Source: JAFGLP01 sp050014895 (lineage in GTDB: Bacteria; Chloroflexota; Dehalococcoidia; GIF9; UBA5629). Taken from it: 18,451 bases of DNA. The stretch lies in contig JBEKCL010000045.1 in assembly GCA_050014895.1 (NCBI GenBank), forward strand, positions 1 to 18,451, in the 5' to 3' direction. The notes beneath the pieces are model-generated. The model worked only from the letters and a program-made list of their open reading frames with translations, did no database searches and had not been told where the DNA came from. A program made the position numbers and the translations under genes. The number at the start of each line of letters is the position of its first letter. Position 1 is the stretch's first letter. This document shows positions 6,948-14,766 of the stretch, piece after piece.

Positions 6948-6984
6948 CATACGGTTCGTAAAGTCCGGTCAATTGAGGAGAGAC

Positions 6985-8463
6985 ATGGAAGGCAAGAAGC
7001 CCGAAGATCCTGAGAAATATAAAGCTATAGCCAGTAAAACCCGGACAAACCGCCCGGAATCGGCGGGTGATGATATTTACCGGACTTTGATTGAAAGCCT
7101 GCCGCAAAAGATATTTTACAAAAACAAAGACCTGTTTTATGTCTCATGTAATGATAATTTTGCATCGGATTTTAAAATCAGTGCAGATAGTATATTCGGT
7201 AAAACCGATTATGATTTATACGCCAGGGAAAGGGCGGACAGACACCGTGCTGAGGACTTAAGGGTCATGGCTACAGGGAAGACAGAAAGCACAGAAGAAT
7301 ATTATATAAAGGATGGGCGGGAATACTATATCCAGACCGTAATAACTCCTGTCAGGGATAACGGCGGAATAATGATAGGCGTAATGGGCATTTTCTGGGA
7401 TATCACCGACCACAAGTTAGCCGAATTGAAGCTCGATAAATTCCGTAAGGACCTTGAAAGTCAGGTGAAGGAGCGCACCGCGCAATTGGCCGAAATAAAT
7501 ACTAAGCTCGAAGCTGAAATAGAGGAGCGCAAATTGGCGCAGGAAGCACTGGCCGAGTCTGAAGAAAGATACCGGGGACTGGTGGAGAATATTGACGATG
7601 TCATATATACCCTGGATACGAGCGGTAATGTAACTTATATAAGCCCGGCAGTCGAACGGATGGGTGCATATAAAGTCAATGAAATAACAGGACAACCCTT
7701 TACTCAATTTATTTATCCGGATGACCTGCCTGAATTAAAGAAAAGGTATGTTGATTTGTTGACAGGCCAAATGGACCCCTGGGAGTGCCGCATGGTGGAT
7801 AAGGACGGCAAAATCAGATTCGTCCGCACCTCCAGCAGGGCCATTATAAAAAAAGGCAAGATTGCAGGCACTAACGGTTTGCTGATCGATATTACCGAAA
7901 ATAAGAAGCTGGAGCGGGAGCTGGCGGATATGGCCGCTCATGATTTTTTAACGGGATTGCCCAACCGTGCCCTGCTCAACGACCGGTTAAACCTGGCTAT
8001 GGCCCAAGCATCGCGAAAGAATAAAAAACTGGCCGTGCTGGTGATGGACCTGGACCACTTCAAGAGCATTAACGATGAATACGGTCATTTGACCGGTGAC
8101 AAGCTGCTTCAAAATGTTGCCCGCCGACTGAGGGGCGTAATCCGCAAAGGCGATACGGCTGCCCGCCTTGGCGGAGATGAATTTGTGTTATTGCTGCCGG
8201 ACCTGAACGAAGTTGAGGAAGCTATGGAAGTGGCGCGAAGGACGCTCAATGCAGTTGCGGAACCAATTGAACTGGATGATATTGTGCTGCGCGTCACTAT
8301 CAGCATCGGTGTAGCGTTCTGCTCTGCAAATGACAGGGATGGGGAAGCCCTGTTAAAGAAAGCGGATGCGGCCATGTACGAGGTCAAGAATGCAAGCCGC
8401 AATGGATGTGCCCTCTTTTCGGATACGGCGGGTGACAACCCCATTGTAGTAATCGAAGCTTAA
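6985..8463 (+). CDS. PAS-PAS-GGDEF diguanylate cyclase
   Basis: The start is the ATG at 6985, with GAGGAG four bases upstream; the in-frame TTG at 6973 lies on that ribosome site. The 492-residue protein has no membrane helix or signal peptide, so it is cytoplasmic. Residues about 30-145 form a first PAS domain and 145-192 a charged coiled coil (KERTAQL, IEERKLAQEAL). A second PAS with PAC end spans about 193-310, and GGDEF about 316-480. The active-site motif is intact (RLGGDEF, 396-400), as is the metal-binding MDLD (355-357). The inhibitory I-site RKGD lies exactly five residues before the motif, so product inhibition by c-di-GMP is expected. It should convert two GTP to c-di-GMP in response to a signal or cofactor bound by the PAS domains. 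No EAL or HD-GYP phosphodiesterase is nearby. I found no c-di-GMP riboswitch upstream. Confidence 0.95.
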   Translation: MEGKKPEDPEKYKAIASKTRTNRPESAGDDIYRTLIESLPQKIFYKNKDLFYVSCNDNFASDFKISADSIFGKTDYDLYARERADRHRAEDLRVMATGKTESTEEYYIKDGREYYIQTVITPVRDNGGIMIGVMGIFWDITDHKLAELKLDKFRKDLESQVKERTAQLAEINTKLEAEIEERKLAQEALAESEERYRGLVENIDDVIYTLDTSGNVTYISPAVERMGAYKVNEITGQPFTQFIYPDDLPELKKRYVDLLTGQMDPWECRMVDKDGKIRFVRTSSRAIIKKGKIAGTNGLLIDITENKKLERELADMAAHDFLTGLPNRALLNDRLNLAMAQASRKNKKLAVLVMDLDHFKSINDEYGHLTGDKLLQNVARRLRGVIRKGDTAARLGGDEFVLLLPDLNEVEEAMEVARRTLNAVAEPIELDDIVLRVTISIGVAFCSANDRDGEALLKKADAAMYEVKNASRNGCALFSDTAGDNPIVVIEA

Positions 8464-8474
8464 AAAGCTTTTTT
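8456..8474. terminator. Likely short intrinsic terminator after the diguanylate cyclase
   Basis: AAGCTT, AAA, AAGCTT followed by TTTT forms a small stem that overlaps the stop codon, and AAAAAGCTTTTT within it is a perfect palindrome. The stem is short and not GC-rich. Convergent genes end here, so it could serve both strands. Confidence 0.4.
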
Positions 8475-8529
8475 CAAACCCTCCGGCCCTGACGGTTGTC
8501 ACAGTTTTCGTAACTGACCGGGTATCTGC

Positions 8530-9414
8530 TTAATTATTCTTTCCGGACGTATTGCCTTCTGCCGGTAACCCGGCGATTTTTACCACGCTCATGAAAGTAA
8601 AAGCGATCATGGTAAAGATGGCAACCAGGCCGCAAGTGATGATGATATCCTGTGTGTGCCATAGTGCACCGGTTGCGTCAATAACAGTGTCATCTGACCG
8701 TGGAATCAAGGCTGACAGTACGGCTGTCAGACCGGTTATACCATAAAATATTACCGCCTGTAGCCAGTATCCCTTTGACGTCTCCGGCTTTACCCTTGCG
8801 TATACATGGGGGCGGCTTTTCAGGTACAGCGCAAATAATTGGAAGAATACATAGACGGTAAAAAACCAGCCGATAAAATTGCTGAAGGGGACGCCATAAT
8901 AGCTTCCGCCCTGCTGCCAGATCCAGGAATGTAAGATTGTCGAAGCGATCGGGTCAAACGTCAGGTCCCAGGAGACCATGAGGAAGCCGGCAAGCAGCGG
9001 AACAGTGTAGATAAAATGGCCGGCCATCCGTTGTTCAACATTTCCAAGGACCACCCTGGCAAGCATCCAGGATAAATATCCCATTCCAAAGTAGGCCAGG
9101 CTGATCGATACCGGCACCAGGAATAATTTTGCCCCCAGATAATCGGTATAGTAGTAGTGTCCGAATGGAAAACCGGTGAGGATGCTGCAATTTTCCAGTA
9201 CGTTGCTTACTATAAGCGTAATCGCCAGGAACACCAGTATGTCCCTGAAGCGGTAGTTGCATACGCCGTGGATCAAGGCAAACACGAATGGAAGGCCGGA
9301 AAGTACGAAAGCCGCACCCGGCAGCGCTTGTGGGAAAAAGCACAGGGCTATTCTATAAACGACGAAAACTGCCAGGATTACCCACAGCAGGATATTTATT
9401 TGATTCTTCGTCAT
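8530..9414 (-). CDS. Carotenoid biosynthesis membrane protein (CruF/DUF422 family)
   Basis: This 294-residue polytopic membrane protein has about seven or eight hydrophobic helices. It shows the conserved features I associate with DUF422/CruF-type carotenoid proteins: ENCSILTGFPFGHYYY (74-89), SWDLTFDP (148-155) and YYGVPFSNFIGWF (172-184). The polar residues in these motifs (Glu, Asp, Asn) are presumed active-site groups. Characterised members are carotenoid 1,2-hydratases acting on psi-ends of lycopene-type or C50 carotenoids. The start ATG at 9414 follows AGGAG by 9 bases. No phytoene synthase, desaturase or other carotenoid gene is in the window, so the substrate is unknown. The role as hydratase is inferred from family; some members have no tested activity. 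It lies downstream of the citrate-synthase-like gene with 147 bases between, so it may have its own promoter. Confidence 0.8.
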   Translation of the reverse strand: MTKNQINILLWVILAVFVVYRIALCFFPQALPGAAFVLSGLPFVFALIHGVCNYRFRDILVFLAITLIVSNVLENCSILTGFPFGHYYYTDYLGAKLFLVPVSISLAYFGMGYLSWMLARVVLGNVEQRMAGHFIYTVPLLAGFLMVSWDLTFDPIASTILHSWIWQQGGSYYGVPFSNFIGWFFTVYVFFQLFALYLKSRPHVYARVKPETSKGYWLQAVIFYGITGLTAVLSALIPRSDDTVIDATGALWHTQDIIITCGLVAIFTMIAFTFMSVVKIAGLPAEGNTSGKNN

Positions 9415-9455
9415 CTAATAACTCCTGTGGGCCGCCAAATTTTAATTGTGTGGAA

Positions 9456-9480
9456 TTGACCTGTGATGACCGCAGGTCAA
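9456..9480. repeat. 8-bp inverted repeat TTGACCTG / CAGGTCAA upstream of the carotenoid gene
   Basis: Perfect arms (9456-9463, 9473-9480) flank a 9-base loop, 42 bases before the start of the carotenoid gene. This may be an operator or an RNA hairpin. ATGACCGCA inside it recurs inverted at 9546-9554. Confidence 0.4.
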
Positions 9481-9518
9481 ACATGTGTGTTGACATTTCC
9501 ATAGGCAGGATAGCTGCC

Positions 9519-9535
9519 GGGTGAGTTTATCACCC
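9519..9535 (-). terminator. Weak hairpin downstream of the citrate-synthase-like gene
   Basis: GGGTGA, loop GTTTA, TCACCC forms a 6-bp stem, 27 bases after that gene's stop. No T-run follows on the minus strand, so it would be at best a poor terminator. Confidence 0.25.
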
Positions 9536-9561
9536 TGGATTGAGGTGCGGTCATTAATAAG

Positions 9562-10800
9562 TTATTCAAGTGGGGTGAGCGTCAGTAATTTCTTGGCTAT
9601 CTCAGGATATTTAGCTATAAATTGAAGCTCTTCTTCTGTCAGCGGTGTCTGGGCTTCCACATTTGCATACCTGACCAGTTCGAGTATCTTCCGTGCCTCG
9701 CTGGCATTGGCAAACGAGACCTCCATTTTACCCATTAAATGGCTGAAACCGGATATGCCGCTGTACTCGCCGGAGCAGATCATACGGCCTGTTTCAACCA
9801 GCTCAGGTTCCCCGCGGCCAAGTTCCTCGTAGTTATAAAGCTCATAGTTCTCAGGGTCTTTCAACACCCCGTCGGCATGGATGCCGGACGCATGCGCAAA
9901 GGCATTATCTCCAACGCCCGGTTGATTAATGGGTATCGGCACGCCGAAGGCAAAGCTGGCGTATTTGGCCAGTTTGTAGGCCTTATTCAGGGCGACCTTC
10001 CGCCCCAGTTCATATTTCCCGGCGAAGCCGCTGGATTTTGTCAGGGCCAGTACGCATGACAAGAGGTCGGCGTTTCCCGCCCGTTCTCCAATTCCGTTCA
10101 CCGTAGTGTTGATATAGGCGTCCTGCCCGGCATCTATGGTAGCCTTGGCTCCTGCTATGGAGTTGGCCACTGCCATCCCCAGGTCGCCATGGCAGTGTAT
10201 CTCAACCGGTATGGCCGCTTCAGAAGCTACTTTACCGATTGTTTCGTATATTGTGAACGGGTCGTCGAATCCCAGTGTATCGCAGTAGCGGAACCTGGAG
10301 GCGCCCGCTTCCTTGGCTTCCTTCGCATAGTCTATCAAGAAAGCAACGCTGGTCCTGGAGGCGTCCTCGGCATTTACCCCTATGGATTTACATCCCAATT
10401 TTTGGGCAATCTTTATTGCATCGACCATTTGCTCCAGTACATCTACGCGTGATTTTCTTCCCTTGAATTTCCCCTGGATCATCTGGTCGGACGTGGAGAT
10501 GGATATGTTCAGGTATTGGATCTCGGGCACCATTTCAAATGTTCTTTCTACATCTTCTGTGGTTGCCCTGATCCATCCGCTCAGGCGTATGGGCTTAAGT
10601 ACTCCCTTACGCGCAAGTTCAAGGTTGGCGCGCAGGTAGTTGGTCTCATGTGAAGTGGTGGGAAAACCGAACTCAGATTGAAATACTCCAAACTCATTCA
10701 GGTAGATATTAATCATGGTTTTCTGGAGCTTGGAGAGGCTCAACCTGGCAGTCTGAACACCGTCCCGGTTGGTTACATCAATAAAGTATACTTTTGCCAT
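9562..10800 (-). CDS. Probable Re-citrate synthase (homocitrate/2-isopropylmalate synthase family)
   Basis: The 412-residue protein is a DRE-TIM metallolyase. It has DVTNRDGVQTARL at the N-terminus (catalytic Arg12, metal ligand Asp13), HCHGD (His202 and His204 as metal ligands), NGIGERAGN (235-243) and FAHASGIHADG (301-311). The family condenses acetyl-CoA with a 2-oxo acid. The wording at the N-terminus, QSEFGFPTT, ISTSDQM, GVNAEDASRT and INQPGVGDNAFAHASGIHADG resembles the Re-citrate synthases known from Clostridium kluyveri and Dehalococcoides more than LeuA or NifV, as I remember them. It lacks the long LeuA regulatory domain: about 110 residues follow the GIHADG motif. Predicted reaction: oxaloacetate plus acetyl-CoA to citrate in anaerobes lacking the usual Si-enzyme. 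No leucine or nitrogenase genes are nearby. Homocitrate or citramalate synthase remain alternatives. Family is certain; the substrate is inferred. Confidence 0.9.
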   Translation of the reverse strand: MAKVYFIDVTNRDGVQTARLSLSKLQKTMINIYLNEFGVFQSEFGFPTTSHETNYLRANLELARKGVLKPIRLSGWIRATTEDVERTFEMVPEIQYLNISISTSDQMIQGKFKGRKSRVDVLEQMVDAIKIAQKLGCKSIGVNAEDASRTSVAFLIDYAKEAKEAGASRFRYCDTLGFDDPFTIYETIGKVASEAAIPVEIHCHGDLGMAVANSIAGAKATIDAGQDAYINTTVNGIGERAGNADLLSCVLALTKSSGFAGKYELGRKVALNKAYKLAKYASFAFGVPIPINQPGVGDNAFAHASGIHADGVLKDPENYELYNYEELGRGEPELVETGRMICSGEYSGISGFSHLMGKMEVSFANASEARKILELVRYANVEAQTPLTEEELQFIAKYPEIAKKLLTLTPLE

Positions 10801-10832
10801 TTTTATGTCTACCGGGGAAAGTTCGATTAGAT

Positions 10833-10841
10833 ATTATAGCA
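10833..10841 (-). promoter_or_regulatory. Extended -10 promoter of the citrate-synthase-like gene
   Basis: TGCTATAAT on the minus strand, identical to the adaptor-operon -10, lies 32 bases before the ATG. The -35 region is poor. The ribosome site before this gene is also weak (GGTAGAC). Confidence 0.6.
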
Positions 10842-10887
10842 TCCCTGATATGATGTAGCTACTGTGGCCGGCAATTTATTGAATAGT

Positions 10888-10915
10888 AAAAACCACGGCC
10901 CGTCAGGCTGTCCGT
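10888..10915 (-). terminator. Possible terminator after the methyltransferase gene
   Basis: Read on the minus strand, an imperfect hairpin with outer arms ACGG/CCGT (10915-10895) is followed by GGTTTTT. The stem has mismatches, so support is moderate. It would separate the surface-protein operon from the next gene. Confidence 0.35.
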
Positions 10916-10952
10916 ATCACTTCACCAGAGTCCGGTAAAATGCCCGGGCGGG

Positions 10953-11516
10953 TCAAGAAATGGGCTTTAGTACGATTATTTTGTTGTCACTGATGTCCTG
11001 AACAAACAGGCCATCGGTATAGGCAGGGACTTTATTGACCCAGTCATCGTATATGGCCAGGACACCTGCCGGTTTAAGTACCCTGTGTAGTTCCTCCAGC
11101 ATCTGGCGCTTTTGCATGATTTCATGAAAAACATCGCACATCCAGATTACATCCATGCTCCCGTCATCAAGGTTTATCTTTTCGTCCGAAAGCATGGTTA
11201 CGATGTTGGCCAGTCCTGCCTTGTGCGCCCTCTTTTTTACTATATCCAGTTGGCGCGGAAAGCAGTCAAGTGCGTATACCGTTCCCGAGTTTTGCACGAT
11301 TTTTGCTGCAGGAAGTGAAAAGCAGCCCGTGCCGCAACCAAAATCGAGGAAGGATTGTCCAGGTTTTACCAGTCCAAACTTATCCCAGTATTTGCGTATA
11401 TGCGGTCCGGAGTAGGCGCTCCTCCAGACCGGCCACCAGTAAACCCAGAGCGCGTAGTGTGCCCTGTAAAACGGGTTCAAATTCTCTTCCACAAAGCTCT
11501 CAATGCTATTGAACAT
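10953..11516 (-). CDS. Class I SAM-dependent methyltransferase
   Basis: The 187-residue cytoplasmic protein has SAM-binding motif I FLDFGCGTGCF (56-66), the acidic residue ending the second strand (YALDCF), motif IV-like DVIWMCDVFHEI and a Methyltransf_11/25-type end, LHRVLKPAGVLAIYDDW. The aromatic N-terminus (FYRAHYALWVYWWPVWR) may form a lid or contact a lipid-like substrate. The gene starts six bases after the stop of the repeat-rich surface protein. Its ribosome site overlaps the end of that gene, so the two are translationally coupled. That linkage could mean modification of an envelope component, but nothing in the sequence fixes the substrate. Confidence 0.9.
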   Translation of the reverse strand: MFNSIESFVEENLNPFYRAHYALWVYWWPVWRSAYSGPHIRKYWDKFGLVKPGQSFLDFGCGTGCFSLPAAKIVQNSGTVYALDCFPRQLDIVKKRAHKAGLANIVTMLSDEKINLDDGSMDVIWMCDVFHEIMQKRQMLEELHRVLKPAGVLAIYDDWVNKVPAYTDGLFVQDISDNKIIVLKPIS

Positions 11517-11522
11517 TGCCTG

Positions 11523-13559
11523 TTACCTGCGGCTGGCCAGCAGTATGATCAGTATTATTATGACTATGAGGAAGCCCGCGCCGATCAGCCATACAAACAT
11601 CGGTATGGTATCAGTTTGCGGAGTCGGCCCCGATTTGCTGCCCGAAGTGACGAAGGATGATGCCGGACTATACACGGAGCGGCTGCCTGCCGTGGGGTTT
11701 AGGGCTACAGCACGGTAGTAATAGGTCCTGCCCGGCGCCAGTCCTGTTATTGTGGACCTGAACTGGCCAGGGTAATCCAGGGTCTGCTGTTCCGTGGAGT
11801 TGCCGTAATCTGCTGTTGTGCCGTATTCGAACCATACCTGTGCTCTTGAAGTATTGCCCAGACTTCCGAGCGTGCCGTTAAGTACGGCCGTGGAGCCTGA
11901 AATGTCTGTGGCAGGGGCAGCAGAGACCCCTATATTGGAGTTGCCTACCGTAGTGAAGACTTGCTGCACACCATAGACTTTGGTACCGTCCGGGGCTTGT
12001 GCCACGGCCTGGAAATAGTAGTCCGTGCCGGATGTGAGACCGGTGACCTGGGCGGATACGCCCTGTATAGACGAGATCGTCTGGTAAGATGTTATAGTGC
12101 CGGCATCGGGTGAATTGCCCCATTTGAACCAGACTTGTACGGAGGGCAGCGTCCCGATGGAATTGACGTAAGCGTTAAATGTCGCCACATTGGTGCTGAC
12201 GGAGCTGGCCGCATCGGTGGAAATGGAAATAGGTGACGCGGAACCGGTGCGGAAAACATTCGATGATCCGTACACGTTAACCCCGTTGGCGAAAGCAGCG
12301 GCGCGGTAATAATAAGTCCGGCCGGATGCCAGGGCGTTCACCACGGCGCTGAAATTTCCAGGGTAACTTTGCAGTTGTTGTGGCGTAGTGGTCCCGAATG
12401 TAGTGTCGGTGCCGTATTCGAACCAGACATATGCGTTTTTACTTGAACCCATCGATGTCAGCACCCCGTTGAAAGTGGCTGAAGTTGCTGCGACGTTGGC
12501 GGCGGAACTTGTGCTCACCTGCAATGCTGTCGCATAGGTGGTTGTGAACATGCTGTCCGCTCCGGTAGTGGTCACACCCCCCGCCGCAGAAGGTGCAGCC
12601 AGCGCCCGGAAATGATAGGTGGTGCCCGGATTCAGCCCTTGAAGCGTGTAAGTAAACGTACCGGGGCTGTATGTTGTCTGCATGGATGTTGTTTGCCCGT
12701 ATGACCGGCTCGTTCCCCATTCGAACCACACGTATGCGTTACGGTAGCCGCCCAGCGCATCAAGGTACCCGACGATTGTAGCCGAATTTGAGCTGACCCC
12801 GGATACTGCGCCTGTCGATACTGAAAGGGCGCTTCCGCCGGACGTGTTGAAGTTGCTTGTGCTGCCGTAAACAGTGCTGACCCCGAGTACCTGGGGCTTT
12901 GCTGCAGCTTGGAAATAGTAGGTAGTGTTGGGGCTCAGACCGGACAATTGCATGCTGAATGGGCCGGGGCTGTAAAGCACCTGTTGACCGGTATTGTTAC
13001 CAAAACTGCCCGAGTTGCCCCAGCTAAACCACACTGTCACCGAATCGTATGGTCCCATATCGGACAGGTAGCCGTTGAGCGTGGCCGTCCCCGATGTCAC
13101 ATCTGAAGCTGAGATGGTGGAGACGTTTATCGGTGCTTGGGGTATGGAAGTTATTGTTGAGAAGCTTACGTAGTTGCCGTTAGCCTTCTGACCGCCCATG
13201 AGTGTAGACATCGCCACCGCACGGTAATTATAATTGGTCTCTGCTGTGAGTCCGCTCACGCGTGTGCTGAATGATCCGGGGGTGCTTACTGTCTGATGTG
13301 TAGTTGATACGCCATTGGAAAGTTCGAACCATACCTCCACGGTTTCGTAAGGTCCAAGGGATTCGAGGTATCCACTGACGGTGGCTGCGGTCTGGGTAAT
13401 GCTGGTGGCCGCATTAGTAGTAACTTCAATCTGTCCTTCTTGCTGATGAATGCCCTGATTTAGTCCGGCATCCGGCGGCAAGCTGGTGGCCAGTACCGGC
13501 GTAGAAACCAGAATAAGCAGGATTAAAATACCCAAAATGTTAGCTATCCTGTGAAACAT
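11523..13559 (-). CDS. Secreted surface protein with six fibronectin-III-like repeats and C-terminal membrane anchor
   Basis: I choose the ATG at 13559. GGAGGG lies four bases upstream and the signal peptide MFHRIANILGILILLILV is then clean, with likely cleavage after VLA. The in-frame ATGs 12 and 18 bases upstream lie on or before that ribosome site. Residues about 44-645 are six repeats of about 100 residues. Each starts VST-x-A-x-x-V, then a strand pair with VWFEWG or VWFEYG, then YSPG-x-F, and ends GL-x-x-G-TYY-[FY]-RA. These are beta-sandwich repeats of the fibronectin-III kind. The C-terminus is a membrane helix (PMFVWLIGAGFLIVIIILII) with LLASRR at the cytoplasmic end. There is no clear LPXTG motif, so a transmembrane tail anchor is likely. 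The role is probably adhesion or cell-wall structure. It leads the operon with the methyltransferase. Confidence 0.85.
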   Translation of the reverse strand: MFHRIANILGILILLILVSTPVLATSLPPDAGLNQGIHQQEGQIEVTTNAATSITQTAATVSGYLESLGPYETVEVWFELSNGVSTTHQTVSTPGSFSTRVSGLTAETNYNYRAVAMSTLMGGQKANGNYVSFSTITSIPQAPINVSTISASDVTSGTATLNGYLSDMGPYDSVTVWFSWGNSGSFGNNTGQQVLYSPGPFSMQLSGLSPNTTYYFQAAAKPQVLGVSTVYGSTSNFNTSGGSALSVSTGAVSGVSSNSATIVGYLDALGGYRNAYVWFEWGTSRSYGQTTSMQTTYSPGTFTYTLQGLNPGTTYHFRALAAPSAAGGVTTTGADSMFTTTYATALQVSTSSAANVAATSATFNGVLTSMGSSKNAYVWFEYGTDTTFGTTTPQQLQSYPGNFSAVVNALASGRTYYYRAAAFANGVNVYGSSNVFRTGSASPISISTDAASSVSTNVATFNAYVNSIGTLPSVQVWFKWGNSPDAGTITSYQTISSIQGVSAQVTGLTSGTDYYFQAVAQAPDGTKVYGVQQVFTTVGNSNIGVSAAPATDISGSTAVLNGTLGSLGNTSRAQVWFEYGTTADYGNSTEQQTLDYPGQFRSTITGLAPGRTYYYRAVALNPTAGSRSVYSPASSFVTSGSKSGPTPQTDTIPMFVWLIGAGFLIVIIILIILLASRR

Positions 13560-13761
13560 ACAACCCTCCATGTGCATTACCAGCCGCCGGGTAATAAACT
13601 GGCAATCCTAATTTCACATATTTTACCGTAACTTGAAAAAGTTTGGTTAAATTTTTAAAAATAGGCGCATCTCTGAATCAATAATACCTTAGCACTGCTG
13701 CCATGTGTCAATGAATTATGAGTACTATGATCTGGTGCTGTCTGGTCCGTATTTCACAAAA

Positions 13762-13791
13762 TTGTACTTGGTTTCGAAGGGGTGCTAAAAT
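13762..13791 (+). promoter_or_regulatory. Candidate promoter of the TPR lipoprotein gene
   Basis: TTGTAC (13762-13767), an 18-bp spacer, and TAAAAT (13786-13791) preceded by extended TGC. The rest of the divergent gap 13560-13855 is AT-rich. It holds only a weak minus-strand -10-like TAAAAT near 13620 and no gene that I can support. Confidence 0.45.
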
Positions 13792-13855
13792 TTGTTCTAA
13801 TGTCGATCAGGAAATAATGTCCGGTCATTCCGGTAACTAGGATTCGAGGGACCTC

Positions 13856-14701
13856 ATGAATATTCACACTAATAAATATACATGTGCTGCTTTTATTTCA
13901 GTTTTTTCTTTGTTGCTTGCACTGGCTATGATCTCAATGGTAGCTTGCCAGTCCGCACCCCAGGGTTACAAGAGTAATCCTGAAGCAATACAGCTAAATG
14001 AACAGGGTATGCAATGCTATGACTCGGGTCAATATGATAGGGCAAGCATGTATTTTGATAGGGCAGCGCAGGCTGATCCCTCAAACCCGGCGGTCTGGTT
14101 CAACAAGGGCCAGACGCTGGACGCTGAGCGCAAATACGATCAGGCTATTGATGCTTACAGCCAGGCCATTCAACTCGACGGCAACTTTGCCGATGCCTGG
14201 TCAAGCAAAGCGGTTTCCTATTATAACCTTGATCAATCGGACAAAGCGCTGGAAAGCATAGAAAAGGCCATAGCTTTGGATGGTAATGTGGCAAAGTACT
14301 GGTCAAACAAGGGCTTGATATTAATTGCAATGGATAAATACAGTGAGGCGGTAACTTGCTTTGAAAAAGCTACGTCCCTGGACTCCCAGGTTGTTGATTA
14401 TTGGACCAATAAGGCCTATGCGCAGATGAAATCCAAGCAGTATGACGCTGTTCTTACATCTACCGACAAAGCCCTTTCTCTTAATGAGAGTAGCGCACTT
14501 GCCTGGGGATACAAGGCCAGGGCACTGTATGAACTCAGAAGATATGATGAGTCGCTAATAGCTTTTGATAAAGGGCTTGCGCTGTCCCCCGATAATCCAG
14601 CCCTCTGGTACAGCAAAGGCCTCGCTCTTGAAACAATGAAGCGCACCGCCGAAGCTCAGAAATGCTACGATAAGGCAAGGGCGTTAGGCTATCAGTTCTA
14701 G
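13856..14701 (+). CDS. TPR-repeat lipoprotein
   Basis: The 281-residue protein has a long lipoprotein signal ending in MVAC, so it should be membrane-anchored and face outward. About seven consecutive 34-residue tetratricopeptide repeats fill the rest. They recur as A-x-x-W-x-x-K-G-x-x-L, then K-Y-x-x-A-[IV], then F-[DE]-[KR]-A-x-x-[LD]-[DS]-P (for example WFNKGQTLDAERKYDQAIDA). The Trp at the fourth position of repeats 2-7 is strikingly regular. Such solenoids bind peptides or assemble complexes; no enzymatic domain is attached. The start ATG follows GAGGG by five bases. There is a 65-base gap to the acetyltransferase gene, with no clear terminator, so the two may be co-transcribed. Confidence 0.9.
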   Translation: MNIHTNKYTCAAFISVFSLLLALAMISMVACQSAPQGYKSNPEAIQLNEQGMQCYDSGQYDRASMYFDRAAQADPSNPAVWFNKGQTLDAERKYDQAIDAYSQAIQLDGNFADAWSSKAVSYYNLDQSDKALESIEKAIALDGNVAKYWSNKGLILIAMDKYSEAVTCFEKATSLDSQVVDYWTNKAYAQMKSKQYDAVLTSTDKALSLNESSALAWGYKARALYELRRYDESLIAFDKGLALSPDNPALWYSKGLALETMKRTAEAQKCYDKARALGYQF

Positions 14702-14766
14702 CATCGGGCAGTCTTGCGTTATACCCCATCTAATACCTATCGTGATATCCTATTAATGGAGGATTT

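Noticed and set aside
6820..6984. A c-di-GMP riboswitch in front of the GGDEF gene
   Set aside because: Neither the GEMM-I core pattern nor the GEMM-II fold is recognisable. Only a simple inverted repeat is present.
11590..11640. A sortase signal at the C-terminus of the surface protein (PQTDT before the membrane helix)
   Set aside because: It lacks the LPXTG core. The hydrophobic helix with a short basic tail is better read as a simple transmembrane anchor.
11523..13559. The six repeats as a DNA-level tandem repeat or CRISPR-like array
   Set aside because: The repetition is at protein level with diverged DNA, and the unit length of about 300 bases fits beta-sandwich domains. No short identical repeats with spacers were found in the window.
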